From assembly GCA_036250225.1 (NCBI GenBank), contig JAPZLL010000013.1:806001-870000 (forward strand): a stretch of 64,000 nt of DNA. Reading direction: 5' to 3'. Shown here one piece after another: positions 10,451 through 21,378 of the stretch. Under the pieces are notes generated by a model. It was not told the DNA's origin, made no database searches, and saw nothing but the letters and a program-made list of their open reading frames with translations. This stretch comes from Cercophora sp. LCS_1. Its lineage: Eukaryota; Ascomycota; Sordariomycetes; Sordariales; Lasiosphaeriaceae. How positions within the stretch are numbered: position 1 is the stretch's first letter; every line of letters starts with the position of its first letter. The translations under genes and the position numbers were made by a program.

Positions 10451-11356
10451 CTACGCATCCGGCCCGAAATAGACCTTTGGCCAAATATTCATCCCATACT
10501 TGACTCCTCCCACGACCGGCAAACCTGCATGCACCGTCCTCGGATCACCACTCCCATCTTCTAGCAAGTTGACCCAAAACAAGGCACTCCCCCTCGTGGC
10601 CTTGAACGCGACTCCTCCGTCCTCATGCTCTCTCCAGGCTTTCTCCCTCCCATCACTGTTCCCACCATCTTTCCCCTCATCATCCTTCCCACCATCACCC
10701 GATGCTTTCTGTCCGTCACCACCCCTACTGTTGTTCTGTGGTGTCACGCTCTTTACCCTCGGAAACCAAGTCTCTCCACCCGCCGTATGATTCGCCTCCA
10801 AATTAACGAAAATCGTCGCCACGCGATTATACATCCTCCGCCTCCCGCTCTTGATATCCTCATCCTCAACCCTAGGTTTCGCAAACCAATCCGTATGCAA
10901 ATCGAATTTCTGGCCCGGGGTGTACCGCACCATTTGCGGTGCGCCGATCGTGTCGCGTCCTGGAGACAGGATGGTCCCAATAAAGTGGCTGGCCCGTGAC
11001 AAAATGCAGGAGACGACAGGGTCGTTGGCGGGGAGGGGGGCGGACCATGATGTCCTCGGCGAGTTCTTGGTGTCAAGGTGAGAGGAGGAGATGATGGGGG
11101 ATGGTTCCAACAGGGGAGAGAAATGGGAAATGAGATGAGTGGCCTCGTTGGGGCTGGTGAAGTTGGAGATGTGGATGAGGATGGGGGAGAGGGAGATTAT
11201 CTGGGTTGTGTAGGCGTGGGGAGGGCATTGGCTGGCTATTCGTGGAGGGGGATGGAGGTAGGTTGCGATGAGGGTTGAGATTGTTGGTTGAAGATGGGGA
11301 CCGAGATAGGCGCCGAGGAGGATGGCGAGGGAGAGGGTTAGGAATTTGAGGGCCAT
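10451..11356 (-). CDS. Prolyl 4-hydroxylase-like 2-oxoglutarate/Fe(II) dioxygenase
   Basis: Single exon, 301 residues from the Met at 11356, chosen because it begins the signal-anchor MALKFLTLSLAILLGAYLG; the frame stays open 24 codons further upstream. Iron ligands are visible as His154-x-Asp156 in FDLHTDWF and distal His276 in TVHAGLPV, with Lys286 placed to bind 2-oxoglutarate. The block NRVATIFVNLEANHTAGGET is the usual core strand and turn. An odd Gly/Asp/Lys-rich insert (about residues 203-245) lies between core strands. The N-terminal anchor suggests residence in the ER, where relatives hydroxylate prolines or other residues of secretory proteins. The substrate cannot be told from sequence. 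Confidence 0.87.
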   Translation of the reverse strand: MALKFLTLSLAILLGAYLGPHLQPTISTLIATYLHPPPRIASQCPPHAYTTQIISLSPILIHISNFTSPNEATHLISHFSPLLEPSPIISSSHLDTKNSPRTSWSAPLPANDPVVSCILSRASHFIGTILSPGRDTIGAPQMVRYTPGQKFDLHTDWFAKPRVEDEDIKSGRRRMYNRVATIFVNLEANHTAGGETWFPRVKSVTPQNNSRGGDGQKASGDGGKDDEGKDGGNSDGREKAWREHEDGGVAFKATRGSALFWVNLLEDGSGDPRTVHAGLPVVGGVKYGMNIWPKVYFGPDA

Positions 11357-12175
11357 TTTTCTGTTCCCTCTTGTCGTGAATGTGTGCCGGATTAAACGTT
11401 CACCACATTGGTGTCGACGGTGTTTCACGGAGCTAAAGAGTTGGGTGTCATGAGGTTTGCGTGTCTGAGATGAGGACAGAATTTGGATTGTGTGGCATGA
11501 TGAGCCGCAACGCTGGGTAAAATGCTATTGGTGCCGTGCTTGCGGGTGGTCCGTCTGGGCGAGACGATCAAGACCTGGTTGGTGGTTTTAGCCGGTGTTG
11601 GAGACTTGGCTTCAGAAAGAGTGCCAGACGCCAAGAGATATCGTTGCCCTTGGAGGAGGTGCAACCACCACCACCACAATAACAACAACAACAACAACGA
11701 CAACAACGGAAAGAAAGTTCCAAGGACTTGATGCATTGCAGATATGGATTGATTTTGGGACTGCAGATTTTACAGTGAGTCGCCTGGTGTCTGGTGCAGC
11801 TCGGGGACATCCAAAGAGGGGTTATGTAGCAGATGAGTAAAGATGGAAGGAACGAGGCGACAAAGTGCAATCTCTTTCAGGGCTTGGATTGAACCCAGGC
11901 CTCTTTTCGTCCTTCATCCCAACACGGGGTAATAATTCCTCGGACAAAATCGACGTTGTTCATCCAACAAGGGTTCCCCGTAAAGAGGCTTGCATTAGCC
12001 AAATCCGGGGTCAAGATGGTGGCGCAACCCTTCAATCCTGCGCGCAGTCAGCAGCAACGACACTCCGTCACCCCATCAGATGCAAAGTTCAGTACAGGTA
12101 CGGCATCCAACGCGTCTTCAATTAAATAGATACCAAGCTAATTACAGCGACTACAGCTACCCTCCCTTGGACATC
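11357..12175. other. Intergenic, no gene seen apart from a microsatellite
   Basis: Spacer between two minus-strand genes, including the promoter region of the hydroxylase gene. The only structure I see is the CAA/CAC triplet tract listed separately. The 80-100-codon frames in this region come from translating that tract. Confidence 0.4.
11660..11708. repeat. CAA/CAC triplet microsatellite
   Basis: A run of CAC then CAA/AAC trinucleotides, interrupted once by CGA. Simple-sequence tract in a spacer. Confidence 0.8.
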
Positions 12176-13451
12176 TCAGAGATAGAAATAGCAAAACTCG
12201 CCCCCAGTCGTCGACATGACGTCGCGAACCGTCGTCGAAGGCGCCGCATAGCCCATATCAATCACCTCGTCCAAGTTGGTCAACGGCGACACCGGGTCGT
12301 TGTCCCAAGTCTGGTGCGCATACCGGCCCGAGCCAAGATCCGTATACCGCGTGTTGGAGAAAGGGTTGCCGAGCGCCTGCCAAATAGCCCACATGCGATC
12401 CATCTGGCCGTGGTGCACCCAAAAGGCCGGGTCGCCAGGGGAAGTGAAGAGATCACCACCCGGGTCACCACCAATGGTGTAGTGGATACCGCCGTGGGGA
12501 CCGATCTCGGGCGTGTAGGGGACACCCTCGGAGACGTGGCGGAAGGCATCGACGTTGGGCTGGATGAGAAGACGGAGGACGGTGGTGTAGTTGGCATAGC
12601 GGGTGTTCATGGCGCCGCCGAGATCGCGCTTCAGGCCACGCGGGTTGTAGCCCAAACCGCCGAGGGGACCGGGGGCCGTGTCAGCGAGACCACCGACCGG
12701 ACCAAGGTTCACCGTCATGTTGGCAAAGGGGCCGGTAGTGACGAAGCCGCTGCCTGTGCCGGCCGGGAGAGGGATGGGGTCACCAGCGACGCCCGGCGGA
12801 GGTACGATGATGGGACCCTCGTGGGGGATCCACTCGCCGTTGCCGCCGAGGGAGTACGGGTCGCCGTTGAAGAGGGGCGAGGTTTCCGGAGAGGTGGCAT
12901 ACAGAGGCCAGTCCCAGTAAGGCTGGTAGCCGGTGTAGCCGCACTCATCACGGAGGGCCTTCTCGTACTGGTAGACGAACCAACGGTGCCACGGCTGGAA
13001 GATTCCCGAGTAGTGGATTGACAGCGTCTGCTGGATATGGGTGACGATGAAGTCGTCGAAGCGGGACTTGGCGCCTGGCGCGACGGAGGCTGGGGTCCGC
13101 GCCGGAAGGCTCTGCAGGCACTTCACAGCGTTGACATAGGCCAGGCGCTGGGCCTTGGTCAGGGAGCCACTGCGGAAGGTCAGCAAAGTTCATGGAGAGT
13201 CAAGGCCAGAACACCTACTACTCGCGGCGAAAGGCAAGCTTGCTCACGGTGCACTTGGGGGTGACACCGCGCTTGCGGAGCTCGGCCTCGTTCTCAGACA
13301 CCTCGTCGATGATCTGAGCCTTGGCCTGCTCAACGAGGTCGGCCAGGGCGGGCGGCTCGGTGAGACCATCGGTGTTCTCATCGCGGGGAACAACACCGGC
13401 CTGGACGGCAGCGGCCAAGAGAGCCGTGCCGAAGAGCGAAGCAACCTTCAT
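12176..13451 (-). CDS. Secreted short tyrosinase / catechol oxidase
   Basis: Exons 13451-13222 and 13169-12176 (52-nt intron, donor GTAGTA, acceptor TTCCGCAG) encode 407 residues. A signal peptide (MKVASLFGTALLAAAVQAG) is followed by an acidic pro-region and a possible Kex2 site (ELRKRG, residues 57-62). Type-3 copper ligands are present: CuA His121, His129 and His138 (in FQPWHRWFVYQYEKAL), and CuB His302, His306 and His329/330 (in GPHGGIHYTIGG and DPAFWVHHGQMDRMW). It ends shortly after FCYFYL and lacks the long C-terminal activation domain of classical tyrosinases, as in the short secreted ascomycete catechol-oxidase/tyrosinase group. It is predicted to oxidise phenols to quinones outside the cell. 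Confidence 0.92.
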
Positions 13452-14589
13452 GGTAGCGAGGGCTAGAGAGCGTCGATCCCGCCTCCAAGAAGGTGGATTG
13501 CGTATGGGACAGGGAGCGAGCGAGAAAACTGCTGGTGGGAGGAAGGAATCGGCCTGCATAATAAGCACGGTGCCGGAACATCGGCGTCGTGCCCGGGCCA
13601 GCTCGACCGGGCTCCCACGAGGACGATTCCCGGGGTCCTGATCCTCCTCTCATTCACGAGGTCGCGCCATGGCGCCGCGTCTGCCTGTTTTCGGGCCTAG
13701 CAATTTCACAATGGTTCCGCCGCGCCGGTAACAACGCCCCAATATTGGATAGACTTCTGTCGGCAGTTGTCCGGTCCCACTGGCAATTCCAGGCACATCT
13801 GTTTCGGGCGAAAAGCGTTTGGTCAAGTCGCCTGACTTTGCGTTGGAAGGGTGCACTTGTACCACCATGGACTATAAAAATCCACACACGGGAACGACGC
13901 TCAGACCGGTCGATTCACCACAGCACATGCATAGTGGAGGGGTGGTATGCGTCCGATTGGCTTGGACCCTGTTGACCCTTGCAGATGGCCATCAGGGCGC
14001 CCCTCTTGTTGTGTCAGCATCTAGTTTAGCATATGGGGGCAAGGATTCGGCTAGGGGACTTGCTGGAGCCCCAACGACTCTAATCTCATGCGCCGGGCCC
14101 TATCATGCTTTTGCTGTCAGTGGGACATGACCAAAGTTAACAACTTCGATTCCGAGGAAGTGGGAGTGGAAGAACAATCGGGACGATGCCTTGCAAACTC
14201 CTCGGTCCGCAGGACCTCTTCACCCGGCTATTTCCGCCAATCTGGATACAATCTCAGACCTGGTGGTTTTGCCCCTGAGCAAACAAAATGCTTCTCTCTC
14301 TTCGGCCCTCAAACTCAACACAGGGTGTCGGGCAGAATGATTGTGGGCTATGGATACTGCGACATGACCCGTGCATACACCCAAATGCAGCAGTATAGCA
14401 TTGACATGGAGCAGCACTGGAGAAGCGATGGGGCAACAAACGCCATCACAATTGCATAACAACCCACTGGGAGAGGCAGAAGCCCATGTGAAAACGGGGT
14501 CAATATGCAGCAGTCCTGTGGGGGTAATTCCGGCGATTAGGGATGCAGGATTTACTTCCTGGACCGGGCTGTGCAGGATATCCTCCGCG
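13452..14589. other. Intergenic, no gene seen
   Basis: Promoter side of the tyrosinase gene and upstream flank of the rhodopsin-domain relic. A TATAAA-like site lies on the plus strand near 13871, but no plus-strand gene follows closely. The missing 5' third of the relic was sought here and not found. Confidence 0.4.
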
Positions 14590-15679
14590 AGAGTCAGCCT
14601 TTGTGTCGGGCATGCGTTGGCGGCGGCGGTAGCAGACCTAGCAATACCAGTCGGCCGTCACGTCCAGTACATCCAACCGCCAGAGAACGTCACCACAGGC
14701 CTGCACCTCTACTTTGCCACACAGCCATTGTGCTTGATCGGGCTGTGTTTGGCCGAGGTCAGCGTCGGCCTGTTCTTGCTGCGCCTGACGCCCTCGCCGA
14801 GATTCCGGTGGCTCGCCATTGGAACCATCATCTCCACTGTGCTCTCAGCAACCGGCAACTTTTGTATGTTTTTGCCATCAACACCAATGGCAAGCCCAAC
14901 TACTGACCGAGTCTCACCAGTGACCGTTTTCTTCCAATGCACGCCCCTGGCCTTGGCCTGGGATTTCACCGTCGAAAGCGGCAAGTGAATTCCCCCGGCT
15001 AACCTCAGCTTCGCCGCCTTCTTCAACTCGTCCGTCGCCGTGCTCTTCTGCTGGTTCCCATGCTCTAGAAGGTTCAACTCAACTGGAAACTCAAAGCAGC
15101 CGTGGCAGGCATCTTGTCACTCGGTGCATTCGCCGCCATCGCCGCCATTGTCGAGATCACGTTCCTCTCGGCTTGCGGTAACGGCGATTTCCTCTGGGAC
15201 TCGACTGACCTGACAATCTGGTACCCACCCCCTTTTCCACTCCTTTCCCCTCTCTTCCATCCCCACCCGATGCAATACTGGCACCCGAAAACAGGACAAT
15301 AGTCGAAACCAACGTAGCCATCATCGCCGCCTCCTTCCCCTGCCTGAAGCCACTCTTCAAATCCCTGCTCGGCGGCTCCTCCGCAGCAAACCCCTACGGA
15401 TCCAAACACAAGGGCTACGTCCGCAACAACGAAACCGACCGAACCACGCACAAGCACACGTCCATTGCGGCTGGTGGAGTCGATTTCGAAATGTACAGTA
15501 ATAACGCACGAAACAAGTTTTCTGCAGATGTCAAGAGCGGGCTACCCTCGTCTACGGGGTCAGAAGAGAGTATCCTCCCGCAGAAGGGGCCAAGGCCTGA
15601 AAATGCCGGTGGTATTAGCAAGACGACGACGGTGTTTGTGTCGACGGAGGATGATGTGGATTTGGAGGGGAGACGTTAG
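14590..15679 (+). pseudogene. Broken rhodopsin-domain (PTH11-like) membrane protein gene
   Basis: Blocks of the fungal rhodopsin-domain family (PF20684 type) appear in order: GRHVQYIQPPENVTTGLHLY, then LCLIGLCLAEVSVGLFLLRL, an intron with a good donor (GTATGT, about 14862-14919), VFFQCTPLALAWDF, LSFAAFFNSSVAVLF, KVQLNWKLKAAVAGILSLG, a second intron (GTACCC ... AAACAG, about 15220-15294), ETNVAIIAASFPCLK, then the cytoplasmic tail to TAG at 15677. The copy is dead. TGA at 14986-14988 stands where a Cys is usual. A frameshift with loss of several codons follows VAVLF near 15040, and TAG at 15066-15068 stands where Trp is expected (PML-W-KVQ). The first membrane helices are missing. Intact relatives are seven-helix surface proteins, some acting in host sensing. 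Confidence 0.75.
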
Positions 15680-16893
15680 GCTTGAGCAAGGATGGTGAAT
15701 ATGGGGTGGTGGGACGGGTTGTGGATGACAATGAACTGGTGGGGCTTGTTCGGGAACTTCGGAGGGGAGGATTTTTCGAGGGGTAACGGAGGAACTGGAT
15801 GTCTGTTGGAGACCTAACGAGGAATACCGGTTCCATGATGTCGGGTTGCGCGAAGGAGCGGACGGAGCAAAATGCCCGTGGTGCGGTTGCAGTGGCTTCC
15901 CTCGTTGGGAGGTGTACTGACGATGGGTAGGGTGGATAGAGGGTAGTGTGAGCTGTCGGTAAAACTAAGGGCTTTTGTCACTTGGTGTTGTTAGTTCCTT
16001 CACTGCTTTCCCTGTCGTTTTTCCTCGTCGTTTTTTTTTTTCCTGTCGTTACCCTGTTAGTTTTTGTCCCACGTCATCTCAGGGGTTTGCGATTACCGCT
16101 TCGTGCGACGAACCCCATCGAGGGCCATGTCAAAGGGCCAGGGCTCACCAAGGCCTTCCGCGTTCAATGTTGCAAGCAAAACCGACGGCGTGATGGGGTG
16201 GATGGGTTGGGCGTCTTTGGCTTGTATTCCATGCTTGCCAAAGGGCCGAAGTTCCTCCCTTGCCAAACGCTCCCAGTTGAGGTGGCCTTTCTCAGCCGGG
16301 CACCCTCAGAGGACATCCAGAGTTCCTCGAAAGGGAGCCCCAAAAACAGGCTCGAAATGTTCCCATCGCGTGCGTGCGGAACAAATCCAAACGGCTCCAC
16401 TGGGGCGGAGTGGGCCGTCCCACGGCCAGGCCAAAAGAGCGGGACGTTGCACGCAGAAATTGCGGCCCGCCGCTAGGGGATGTTAGTCTAGGGCGTTGTT
16501 AGGGCACTGCCAGGTGGACTGCCAAGGTGTTGTGACACAGTAGGGGATCGTTCGGCAGTCCGTTGACGACGCCACGGCAACGCTACGAACGACGCCGCGA
16601 CGAACAGTCAAGATGCCCTGGGGCACGGAGTGGATCCCTGTGGATATTGCGGCCTCGGTTTGACTCTCCACTTCCTGCCGGGTCGGGAGTTAGGCATCCG
16701 AGGCCAGGACATCACTCCCTGATAAACGACAGAAAAAAAAAGAGTGTAAAACTGGTTGGTATTTGGTATCTGGTATCATGTACTCATTTCAGCTGAATCG
16801 GAATGCACCAGTTCCATCCCATCAACTCCAAAGTATTCGCAAAGCATTAAGGGCTCATGACGTCTGTTCCGTCGTTGCCGCGGCTCGGATGGC
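15680..16893. other. Intergenic, no gene seen
   Basis: Spacer between the rhodopsin-domain relic and the 3' end of the UNC93-like gene. It contains a T-rich tract near 16028-16042 and frames without motifs. No RNA gene was recognised. Confidence 0.4.
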
Positions 16894-18551
16894 TCAAGCT
16901 GCCGTCTCCTTGTCTGTGCCCACCTTGGTGGTGGCGGACGGAACCGTCGGCGCAACGTCCTCGACTGTCTCGTCGCTGAACTTCAGGTCTTCCTCGAGCG
17001 TCACCGTGTCCTTGATCTTGAGCCAGATGACGGGGGCTGCAAACACCAGTGCGCCGCCGAGAAGGCCCCACTAGGACGGTTAGTACTTGAACGTTGGTGG
17101 TGATGGGATGGAAGAAACTTACGGTTCCGCCAAACAGCGTGTTGTACGGCTTCTTGACTCCATCGAGCCGCCAAAAGACGGCTGCACCCGCTGACTGGAT
17201 ACCCTTGTAGAAGCCGGTGAGGTTGGCTGCCTTGCGGCCAGAGTTGCTGAGGGCTCCCATGTACCTACACTGGTTAGTAACCCCCTGGCTGTCGTCCGGG
17301 TTTGTCGTTGCGGACGGAAGAAACTCACCAGTAAATACAGGTCTGCCACGCGGCATCAAAAAAGCCGTAGAACATGAGGAGGAACATGGGCCCGATAAAC
17401 TTCTCCCCACCATCAGTCCAGTCGACACGTACGTACTCGGGCGTCTCAGCCTCAACCACCTCGCGCACCGCCTGCTTGGACTGCCACGCCCAACCACCGC
17501 CCCAGATGGCAAACGTGAGCACAAAGAGTGTGACGAAGCTCGCCTTGGCGCGGACACTGCGGCGGGCCTTGCCATAGTCGAGGGCATACCCGAAAATCGT
17601 GGCCCCGATGATCTGGCTGGTCCAGTACAGCGTGTTGTTGAGCGCACGGGTTCGCGTGTTGAAGTGGGCGCCGTTGAAGTCGTTGCCTTGGTACGTGTAA
17701 AACGTGTTGGAAGCAAAGAACATGGGGAACAGTAACACCACCCAGGGCGCCGAGGTGAACGTCTCGACGAGGCCCTTGATTTCTGTCATCCAGCTGGGGT
17801 TCTTCATCAGGATGACCTTGCTGCCGTCATCACGGACAACACGACCGGCATTGCAGAGGAAGAGGGCCAAGACTGCGCCAGCGAACATGAGCACGATGAA
17901 GCCAACATACGTGCCATCCGTGACAGGTCCGCTAGTGGCGTTGATGTTTTGTCCCAGAGGGATCAGCGAGCCGATAACAGCACCGAGGTTGAAGATGATC
18001 CAGAACCACGAGATGTAGCGCCCCTTCTTGTCCTCGGGGGGGTAGCTCATCATGATGGTGCCCTGCGCGGTCCAAAGCAGACCGGCACAAACACCGAGAA
18101 AGGCGCCGGCAAAGATGACGAAGCCGAAGTTCTGGTTGTGGTTGTACGACAAAAAGCTGGCGGCATAGATGCAATATCCCAGACCGCCAATGGAGAGCGT
18201 CAGTCTGACGCCAAGCATGTTGGCGATGGTGCCAGAGAAGAAGGCGACGACGGCAAAGGTCGAGTACAGAGCCGTGTTGGCATTGTTCTGGGCCGTGGCG
18301 TCAACCTGGCCACCAGCGCCGAGACCACCGAGGGCGTTGAACATGCCCGGGCAGAGGAAACAGACCATGGCCACCATGAAGAGCTGGACAATGGGCGACG
18401 CGTACCACACCTCGTGGCCCCCAACCTTGAAGCCTTTGTACATCCAGCCGGTGGGGCGCGGAGCCGACGCCGATACGGCGCCAACCGGAGCGGCGAACGC
18501 ATCATCCTGAGGCGCCGCCGCCGTGTCCGGAAGCTTCTTTTCCTCCGACAT
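16894..18551 (-). CDS. UNC93-like major facilitator membrane protein
   Basis: Exons 18551-17329, 17264-17123 and 17070-16894, with introns of 64 and 52 nt (donors GTGAGT and GTAAGT), give 513 residues. Opening Met is followed by a charged N-terminus and then 10-12 hydrophobic spans, beginning with SPIVQLFMVAMVCFLCPGMF. UNC93-type features include GLGAGGQVD, then SIGGLGYCIYAASFLSYN, LWTAQGTIMMSYP and the loop KKGRYISWFWIIFNLGAVIG. The late IYWYMGALSNSG block is restored by splicing. The C-terminus is acidic and cytosolic. Fungal relatives are plasma-membrane or vacuolar proteins of unknown substrate. The gene lies head-to-head with ACH1 across 2.8 kb. Confidence 0.88.
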
Positions 18552-21378
18552 TGCTCCTTCCTTCCGTCTGGTTAGTGGTTCTGACGCTCGATCGATGTTG
18601 GAGAAAAAAAGAGGCGGCAAAGACCCGATCCGATGACCAGGACTCGCTTCGGAATTATAGATGGAGGTGGAGAAGGGAAGAGCGTGATCGTGCAGCCCGA
18701 AATCAGCGGTAGCCGATATATGGCAGACGCAACGGCACTGGCTGCTTGGGTCCCGCACGGCTAAAGTACCTCGGGGCGGGAGGGGAATGGCAGGGAATTA
18801 AAAAAGCAGGGTCCGAGATAGGCAGAAGAGACGCACTTCGGATTCCACTGTGGTTCGTGATGCGAAAGGAGGGAAGCTGCAGCGCGACCAAAGATGGCGA
18901 GGTAGCAGTGGGAGCTGGGGAAGTGGACGCTGTTGGTCGTTTTTTTGTGGTTGCGGCGGATTGCTCCTCAGTCCAAGCTTCCGCCCGGGCCCAAGCACTG
19001 AGCGCACCGGGACGGGAGTTTAGGTTACGTGACAGCTCGTGCTCTCTTTGCACTCGATGGACCCAAGACTAGGCTTTGGTGTCTTTGAGGTAGCACGGCG
19101 ACGTTGTGGCGTTAAGCTGTGTGTGCACGGTGTGGTACGGGACAAGGGGGTGAAGGAATGCGACACAATTGTCTCGGTGACGGGGACAAACTGGTGCCAG
19201 GACATGATGCCGGTCGCCGGGAAAGTGTATTAGAGGCACGGGGTTTTTGGAGATGGGCGCATCCAACCGTCAATGCCTGTTAATTACGTGCTACCAGACA
19301 CCAGATACTTGGGGGCGTCGAGACATGGCAGCGGCGAGATCCCGCGCGTCGCCCGTTGTGGCCGTTGTGGTGCCGTCATCCTCGGGCGTGATGCCATTGA
19401 TCGCGGTGGGACAACTCTCAGATGACAGGGCATTTTCGGCGCTTGTCGTCGAAATGCGGGGGGAGGCAATCATGGGATACACGACCGTCGAGAATGCTCG
19501 GGGAGACGCGTTGAATCGGGTTATGATCAGGGCGATAAGATGACGGGCAAGTGCACCGGACCGAATGCACACGCCAACCGTTGGTGATTGGGCCCTTGCC
19601 CTGCGAGCGCTGGCAGACACAAGGTGGCAATTGGATGACAGCGGGCGATATCCTCCCTTTAGGAAGGAGCAACGTTGAGGCGCACAGACGGCGCCAAGGC
19701 CGGGAGGGCCAGCCAGAGAGCCAAGCAACGCCGAGTTCTCGTCCCCGCGTGCCTGCCCTGCATAACCGTCCAGAGTGGGCGGGACTTGCGGAGAAAAGGC
19801 GACCAACTCCTCATGTAACGTTTCGCACAAATTTCGCGGGGTGAAGCTCGATGCCTGTTGACCCCAATCTCGGACCCCCGCACCACACCGACGATACCAT
19901 TTGGGGGCTCCTGAAGCTATCGCCAGTTTTGGGCGGGCTCTCTTCGTTGCCGAAGCAGTGGTTCCAGCTTCTCTCGCAATATCCAGCCCTGGTCGGAGGT
20001 TACAGGCGATACGATGTAGTATGTGTGCTCAAGGGTGTATCTTAGCGGTCCAACTCTGGGTTGAGATCTGGTTCGTATCGTATGCTATGAATAGCTTCTC
20101 AGAAGGATGGCGAGGCACTCGGGTCATGTTGCTACATCTCAACCACCACACCATCGCATGTTTGTTTGGTGGAGGGGCTGTCGACGGAACCTTCCGCTGA
20201 GCGACCAAGGCCCCTCGGTACCCTGCGGCTGCTCCTGTTGGCCCGTGGGATTGGTAAAGGTTGGCAACTGCAAACAATTTATCTCCAAAGCTGGGCATGG
20301 GCGGTGCGGCTCTTGGGCGTGCGTCTTGTTTTTGTCCCGCAGACGCGATGTGGTTCCTGACACACCTCCGCGTCTTGCTACTTTTCGCCATCTCGCGTCA
20401 ATCTCTTATCGATAATATCGTCCTGGCAGGAAATTTGAGCTCTTCTCCGCCGTCCTGACGCGAATCGGCGATGAACCGAAGGCCAACAAAGCAGGACGCA
20501 GAAATCTTTTCGGGAGCTTTTGGGAGTGGTAGGACGATGCGATCCGCAAAGCCTGCGAGGAAACCGCCGCACGCGAAAGGGGGTCTTTCAGACTGTTCAA
20601 ACCAGCCGGCCCATGTCTGGGATCAAGAAAATCCGTTCCGAAGGGCAGCCGTTGCTCCGTGAGCGAGTCAGCCGAAACCAAGCCCAGATAACCGAGCTGG
20701 AGCGGCGGGTTTGCCTCAGCTTGCGGCCCAGCGGAACAGACGCGCGGGCTGGCGAGACCGAGTTTGAGCCGTTGCCGGAGCTTGGCGCCCTGCCTCCCGC
20801 GCCCGTCGAGGCCGGACTGGGCGGGGGAAGCACTGACGCTCCCCACTACGCAGCATCGTCCAATGACGTCACTACAATTCTCCCGCAGCGACCACGATTT
20901 CTCGGTGGGCAATGGCCTCGGTGAGAACCTCAATTGGGTTCGTGAGGGTTCTGGAACCTGGAATCCCTTGCCAGAGCTGAGGATGGGCACTTTCTGGGGA
21001 AAATTTGAGCCTCGTGGGCCTGTTCCTTGTCTTGTGGAGAAGAATCGAAATCCCGGAGGGCCGTGTTGGATGTTGGTGGGGCAAGGGTTCCGTGCCTGCC
21101 GCAGGGGCCCATTCAGATCCCTCGTCGAGTGGAGGGGCATTGCTTGATCGCCTGATGGACTCCATGATGTGTGCCAATATTTAATAGTCACGGCCCTGCT
21201 GTGCTGACTGATGCACCAAGTAACCCACTGCTGGTTTTTGGATCGTCATTTTCGCACCTTTTCTTTCCTTTTTTTCCTCTCTGTTTTGTTGGGCTACCTC
21301 GGACGGGCACAGCTGTCTTGACGCGATTGACCTCTCCCCTCTCCCTGTTTCCCGATTTCGATTTTTCGCGTCTTCACC
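18552..21378. other. Long divergent intergenic region
   Basis: About 2.8 kb between the UNC93-like gene (minus) and ACH1 (plus). All frames, including a 261-codon one on the minus strand at 20406-21191, are Arg/Pro/Ser-rich without motifs, and I found no hidden exon chain. A pyrimidine-rich block (21258-21290) just before ACH1 resembles a core promoter/leader of a highly expressed fungal gene. Confidence 0.45.

Noticed and set aside
11568..11870. Cys- and Gly-rich small protein near 11.7 kb
   Set aside because: It is translated from a CAA/CAC microsatellite in a spacer.
12080..13021. 313-codon plus-strand frame over the tyrosinase gene
   Set aside because: Antisense shadow of the tyrosinase exon; rich in Arg/Val with no domain.
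20406..21191. 261-codon minus-strand frame upstream of ACH1
   Set aside because: Pro/Arg/Ser-rich with no motif. Region fits a long promoter instead.
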